A stretch of 41,305 nt of DNA from a virus: positions 1 through 41,305 of the IMG/VR virus record IMGVR_UViG_3300037010_002447. One strand, 5' to 3'. The position numbers and the translations under genes were made by a program. Shown here one piece after another: positions 39,413 to 41,305 of this stretch (the stretch's first letter is position 1; every line of letters starts with the position of its first letter). The notes beneath the pieces were generated by a model. The model was not told where the DNA came from. It did no database searches and saw nothing but the letters and a program-made list of their open reading frames with translations.

Positions 39413-39738
39413 TTAGCTTTCCCCTTTGTGGGAAAGCCGACCGCAAACGGGAAGGGCTTCAGCTTCTTGCCATGGGCATCGGCCTCGGGGTGGAGCGGCC
39501 CATAGGTGCGGAACGTGTGTTCCGGTTCGGCCTCTCCGATGACGCGCAGGATCACCCCGCGCACCCTCGTCGCGCCCAAAGACGGAAGCATTTCGCGAAC
39601 ATCGCGCAACAGGGGGGGGGAGCCCCACTTGACGACCGTGTAATTGGTGATGTCGCGCAGCCACTTGGGCGAGGCATCATGCGCCGCCATGTCCTTTTCC
39701 CGTGTGACGCGATAGTCGCCAAACTGTTGATTGCTCAT
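39409..39738 (-). CDS. Hypothetical replication-region protein (109 aa)
   Basis: ATG 39738 shares a base with the preceding stop. The sequence (GDYRVTREKDMAAHDASPKWLRD, VKWGSPPLLRDVREMLPSLGATRVRGVILRVIG) looks like a small mixed alpha/beta protein. A homopolymer of nine C on the coding strand (39612-39620 as G) encodes the SPP part and could shift frame. No family is recognised. It is coupled to the helicase. Confidence 0.65.
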   Translation of the reverse strand: MSNQQFGDYRVTREKDMAAHDASPKWLRDITNYTVVKWGSPPLLRDVREMLPSLGATRVRGVILRVIGEAEPEHTFRTYGPLHPEADAHGKKLKPFPFAVGFPTKGKAN

Positions 39739-40022
39739 CAATCGCCATCCATCTCGTAGAGCGTTGGACGGCGCGGAACCTGCTGGCCGCTACCGCAACT
39801 TTTCGGGCGAACGCGGGCACGCGTCTCCTCGATGAGCGTGTCATGCTGGCGCTTCAGTGAGCGCATCAGCTGCTGGAGCTGACTGATCGCCCGGATACGG
39901 ATCGAGTTGACCACCTGATGAGGGGGCTGCTCATGGCATTGCACGATGACGGTAACCGGGCGTTCCGGCCGCACCGGGTCCGGTTCTGTCAAAACATGCA
40001 GTCCAGGTCCCAAAGGTTTCAT
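39738..40022 (-). CDS. Hypothetical replication-region protein (94 aa)
   Basis: ATG 40022 overlaps the primase stop (ATGA). The protein starts with beta-like MKPLGPGLHVLTEPDPVRPERPVTVIVQ, then has a helix (RIRAISQLQQLMRSLKRQHDTLIEETRAR) and ends polar. No motif is recognised. It sits between primase and helicase, so an accessory replication role is possible. Confidence 0.65.
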   Translation of the reverse strand: MKPLGPGLHVLTEPDPVRPERPVTVIVQCHEQPPHQVVNSIRIRAISQLQQLMRSLKRQHDTLIEETRARVRPKSCGSGQQVPRRPTLYEMDGD

Positions 40023-41209
40023 GGTCTCCCCCGTTCCTTCAATGCGCGCTTGAGCGCGTCGTTCAGATCTTCGCCGGGCCGCTCGCTGCGCCAGACGCGC
40101 ACCTGGCGGCCTTTGGCGGCATGGGCGGCGATGGCGCCCTCCAGGGCGGCGCTGGCGGCCTCGCCCTGGTCGTTGTCGGCGCACAGCACCACTTCGGTGA
40201 CCGTGGCGGGCAGATCGACCTTGCCCAGGTTCCAGATCATGCCGGCGGCGATCACAAAGGCCGGCGGCTGGCCCAGCATGGCGCGGATGGCCATCAGGCT
40301 CAGACCGTTCTCGATCCCTTCGGTGATGTAGACGCGGCTGCCTTGCGGGGCCTCGTTCAGCTTCAGGCGGCCGCCACGCGGCCCGGGCGCACCGCACAGG
40401 CGCACGGCCCCGCCGGTGTAATCGGCAAAGACCTTCTTGGCGTCTGGCAGGTCGGCCTTGGTCCAGCCTTCCGGCCCGCGCTGCAGATAGGTGCGATGGC
40501 AGTCGATGATCTTCGATCCTTTCACGATGGCGCTGACCATCGCGGGCATCGGCTTGAAACAGACCTGCTGTTTCACCTCGCCAGTTTGGGGATCTTCCCA
40601 ATCCTCGGTCCAGTAATACCGGCACTCGGGGTGATAGCGCAGGGCGCCGGGCATGTGGCCAAAGGCGGCCAGGTCGATGCTCCGGCCCGCCAGATAGGCC
40701 GCCACCGGCGTCCCCTCCAGCTTGACCTGGCCGGACAGCCATAGCCCTTCGGCGCGCTTGCGGGCCTTGTCCAGTTCCTTGGCGCGGTCGGCCTCGGCCG
40801 CGATGCGGCGGGCCTTGGCCGCGGCGGCCGCGATCTCGCGCTTGCGCTTCAGCTCGGGCGTTTCGGTGTCGAGGCCCAGAAAGGCGCGGGCCTCTTTGAT
40901 CGCATCGGTCAGCGACAGGCCGCAGGACAAAGCAATCAGGTCGATCACATCGCCGCTGGATTTTGAATGCCCGGCATATTCCGACCAGCGGCCCCGATCC
41001 GGCCCGGACATGCGAATGCAAAAGCTGCCAACGCTGCGATCGGGGCGGCCGGGGTTGAGCATGAAATACTTGCCGTTCTTCTGGTAGCTGCCAGCACCGG
41101 GCTTGGCATAGCGGTCGATCACCGCCTCCAGCTGGCCCACCAGACTGTCCTTGATCTCTTCGATCGAGACCATCTGGCGGCCCGATGAAGGGGCGGAATG
41201 CTGGAACAT
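40019..41209 (-). CDS. Toprim-domain DNA primase
   Basis: The 396-aa protein starts at ATG 41209, 2 bases after the preceding stop; ATG 41173 (VSIEEIKDSL) is an alternative. An N-terminal part (GKYFMLNPGRPDRSVGSFCIRMSG, SSGDVIDLIALSCG) resembles the zinc-less primase N-domain of phages. A charged helix (KRKREIAAAAAKARRIAAEADRAK) follows. The Toprim domain has Glu in VYITEGIENGLS (about 293), D-x-D in VVLCADNDQGEA (about 345) and RPGEDLND. It makes primers for replication with the downstream helicase. No polymerase gene is seen nearby, so host polymerase is presumably used. Confidence 0.88.
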   Translation of the reverse strand: MFQHSAPSSGRQMVSIEEIKDSLVGQLEAVIDRYAKPGAGSYQKNGKYFMLNPGRPDRSVGSFCIRMSGPDRGRWSEYAGHSKSSGDVIDLIALSCGLSLTDAIKEARAFLGLDTETPELKRKREIAAAAAKARRIAAEADRAKELDKARKRAEGLWLSGQVKLEGTPVAAYLAGRSIDLAAFGHMPGALRYHPECRYYWTEDWEDPQTGEVKQQVCFKPMPAMVSAIVKGSKIIDCHRTYLQRGPEGWTKADLPDAKKVFADYTGGAVRLCGAPGPRGGRLKLNEAPQGSRVYITEGIENGLSLMAIRAMLGQPPAFVIAAGMIWNLGKVDLPATVTEVVLCADNDQGEAASAALEGAIAAHAAKGRQVRVWRSERPGEDLNDALKRALKERGRP

Positions 41210-41211
41210 GA

Positions 41212-41305
41212 TCAGCCATGCCCAAGCTTGCGGGCACGACGCCGGGCGCGGGTTTTGGCAGCGCGGCGCTTGTCCTGGGTGACGGTGCGGGGGGAGGAAC
41301 CGTGC
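41212..41305 (-). CDS. Partial gene at right edge, basic C-terminus
   Basis: Only the last 30 residues are in the window (HGSSPRTVTQDKRRAAKTRARR, ending in KLGHG), stopping at TGA 41214-41212 just before the primase ATG. The end is strongly Arg/Lys/Ala-rich, suggesting a nucleic-acid-binding tail. If the molecule is circular, this could belong to the gene that leaves the left edge, but the frames do not match directly. Function unknown. Confidence 0.6.
   Translation of the reverse strand, partial: HGSSPRTVTQDKRRAAKTRARRRARKLGHG

Noticed and set aside
39738-41237. Minus-strand ORF of 499 codons overlapping the primase
   Set aside because: Only its last 94 codons (39738-40022) are accepted; the rest is a second frame over the Toprim gene.

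Overview
The window is phage DNA throughout: a temperate, T7-like (short-tailed, podovirus-type) phage of an alphaproteobacterium, most likely of the Rhodobacterales. The DNA is visibly GC-rich. The virion genes follow a T7-type order, while the lysogeny genes form a lambda-like switch (repressor/Cro, excisionase, tyrosine integrase). The integrase sits beside a 3' tRNA-His fragment with GTG anticodon, A at position 73 and an encoded CCA end. An A73 tRNA-His without the usual extra G/C73 pair is typical of Rhodobacterales, Rhizobiales and relatives, which supports that host group.

Layout. (1) 1-2370, minus strand: early operon led by a Cro-like gene and running off the left edge. (2) 2371-2466: divergent control region with a 20-bp palindromic operator candidate. 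(3) 2467-7034, plus strand: S24-type repressor that lacks the catalytic dyad, a small membrane protein, then small genes, HU, an AlpA-like excisionase candidate and the integrase, closed by a terminator. (4) 7084-7333: AT-rich attP region. (5) 7325-9175, minus: lysis genes (embedded Rz1/Rz spanins, holin candidate, PF11860-type muramidase). (6) 9172-14517: SGNH esterase tail protein and a beta-helix tailspike. (7) 14510-16053: Bro-N antirepressor and an opposite-strand membrane 'moron'. (8) 16054-25128: four internal/ejection proteins. One of 1303 aa carries lysozyme-like, DdrB/ParB-like and zeta-kinase domains. (9) 25128-36944: tail tubes B and A, capsid, scaffold, portal, gp13-like protein, small genes, large and small terminase. 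(10) 36945-37378: non-coding region with 11 copies of GTCGTGG in alternating orientation, an 18-bp inverted repeat and a Z-DNA-prone tract; a candidate origin or packaging site. (11) 37379-41305, minus: P-loop helicase, two unknown proteins, Toprim primase and a partial gene.

How it fits together. If the molecule is circular, one long minus-strand programme runs Cro, early genes, replication, packaging, virion, lysis, attP. The repressor/integrase arm is read in the opposite direction. Because attP is internal and flanked by phage genes on both sides, the window looks like a circularly permuted free phage genome rather than an integrated prophage. Direct joining of the two edges does not give a sensible reading frame, so some sequence may be missing there. 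No DNA or RNA polymerase gene is visible, which implies dependence on the host's enzymes unless they lie in missing sequence.
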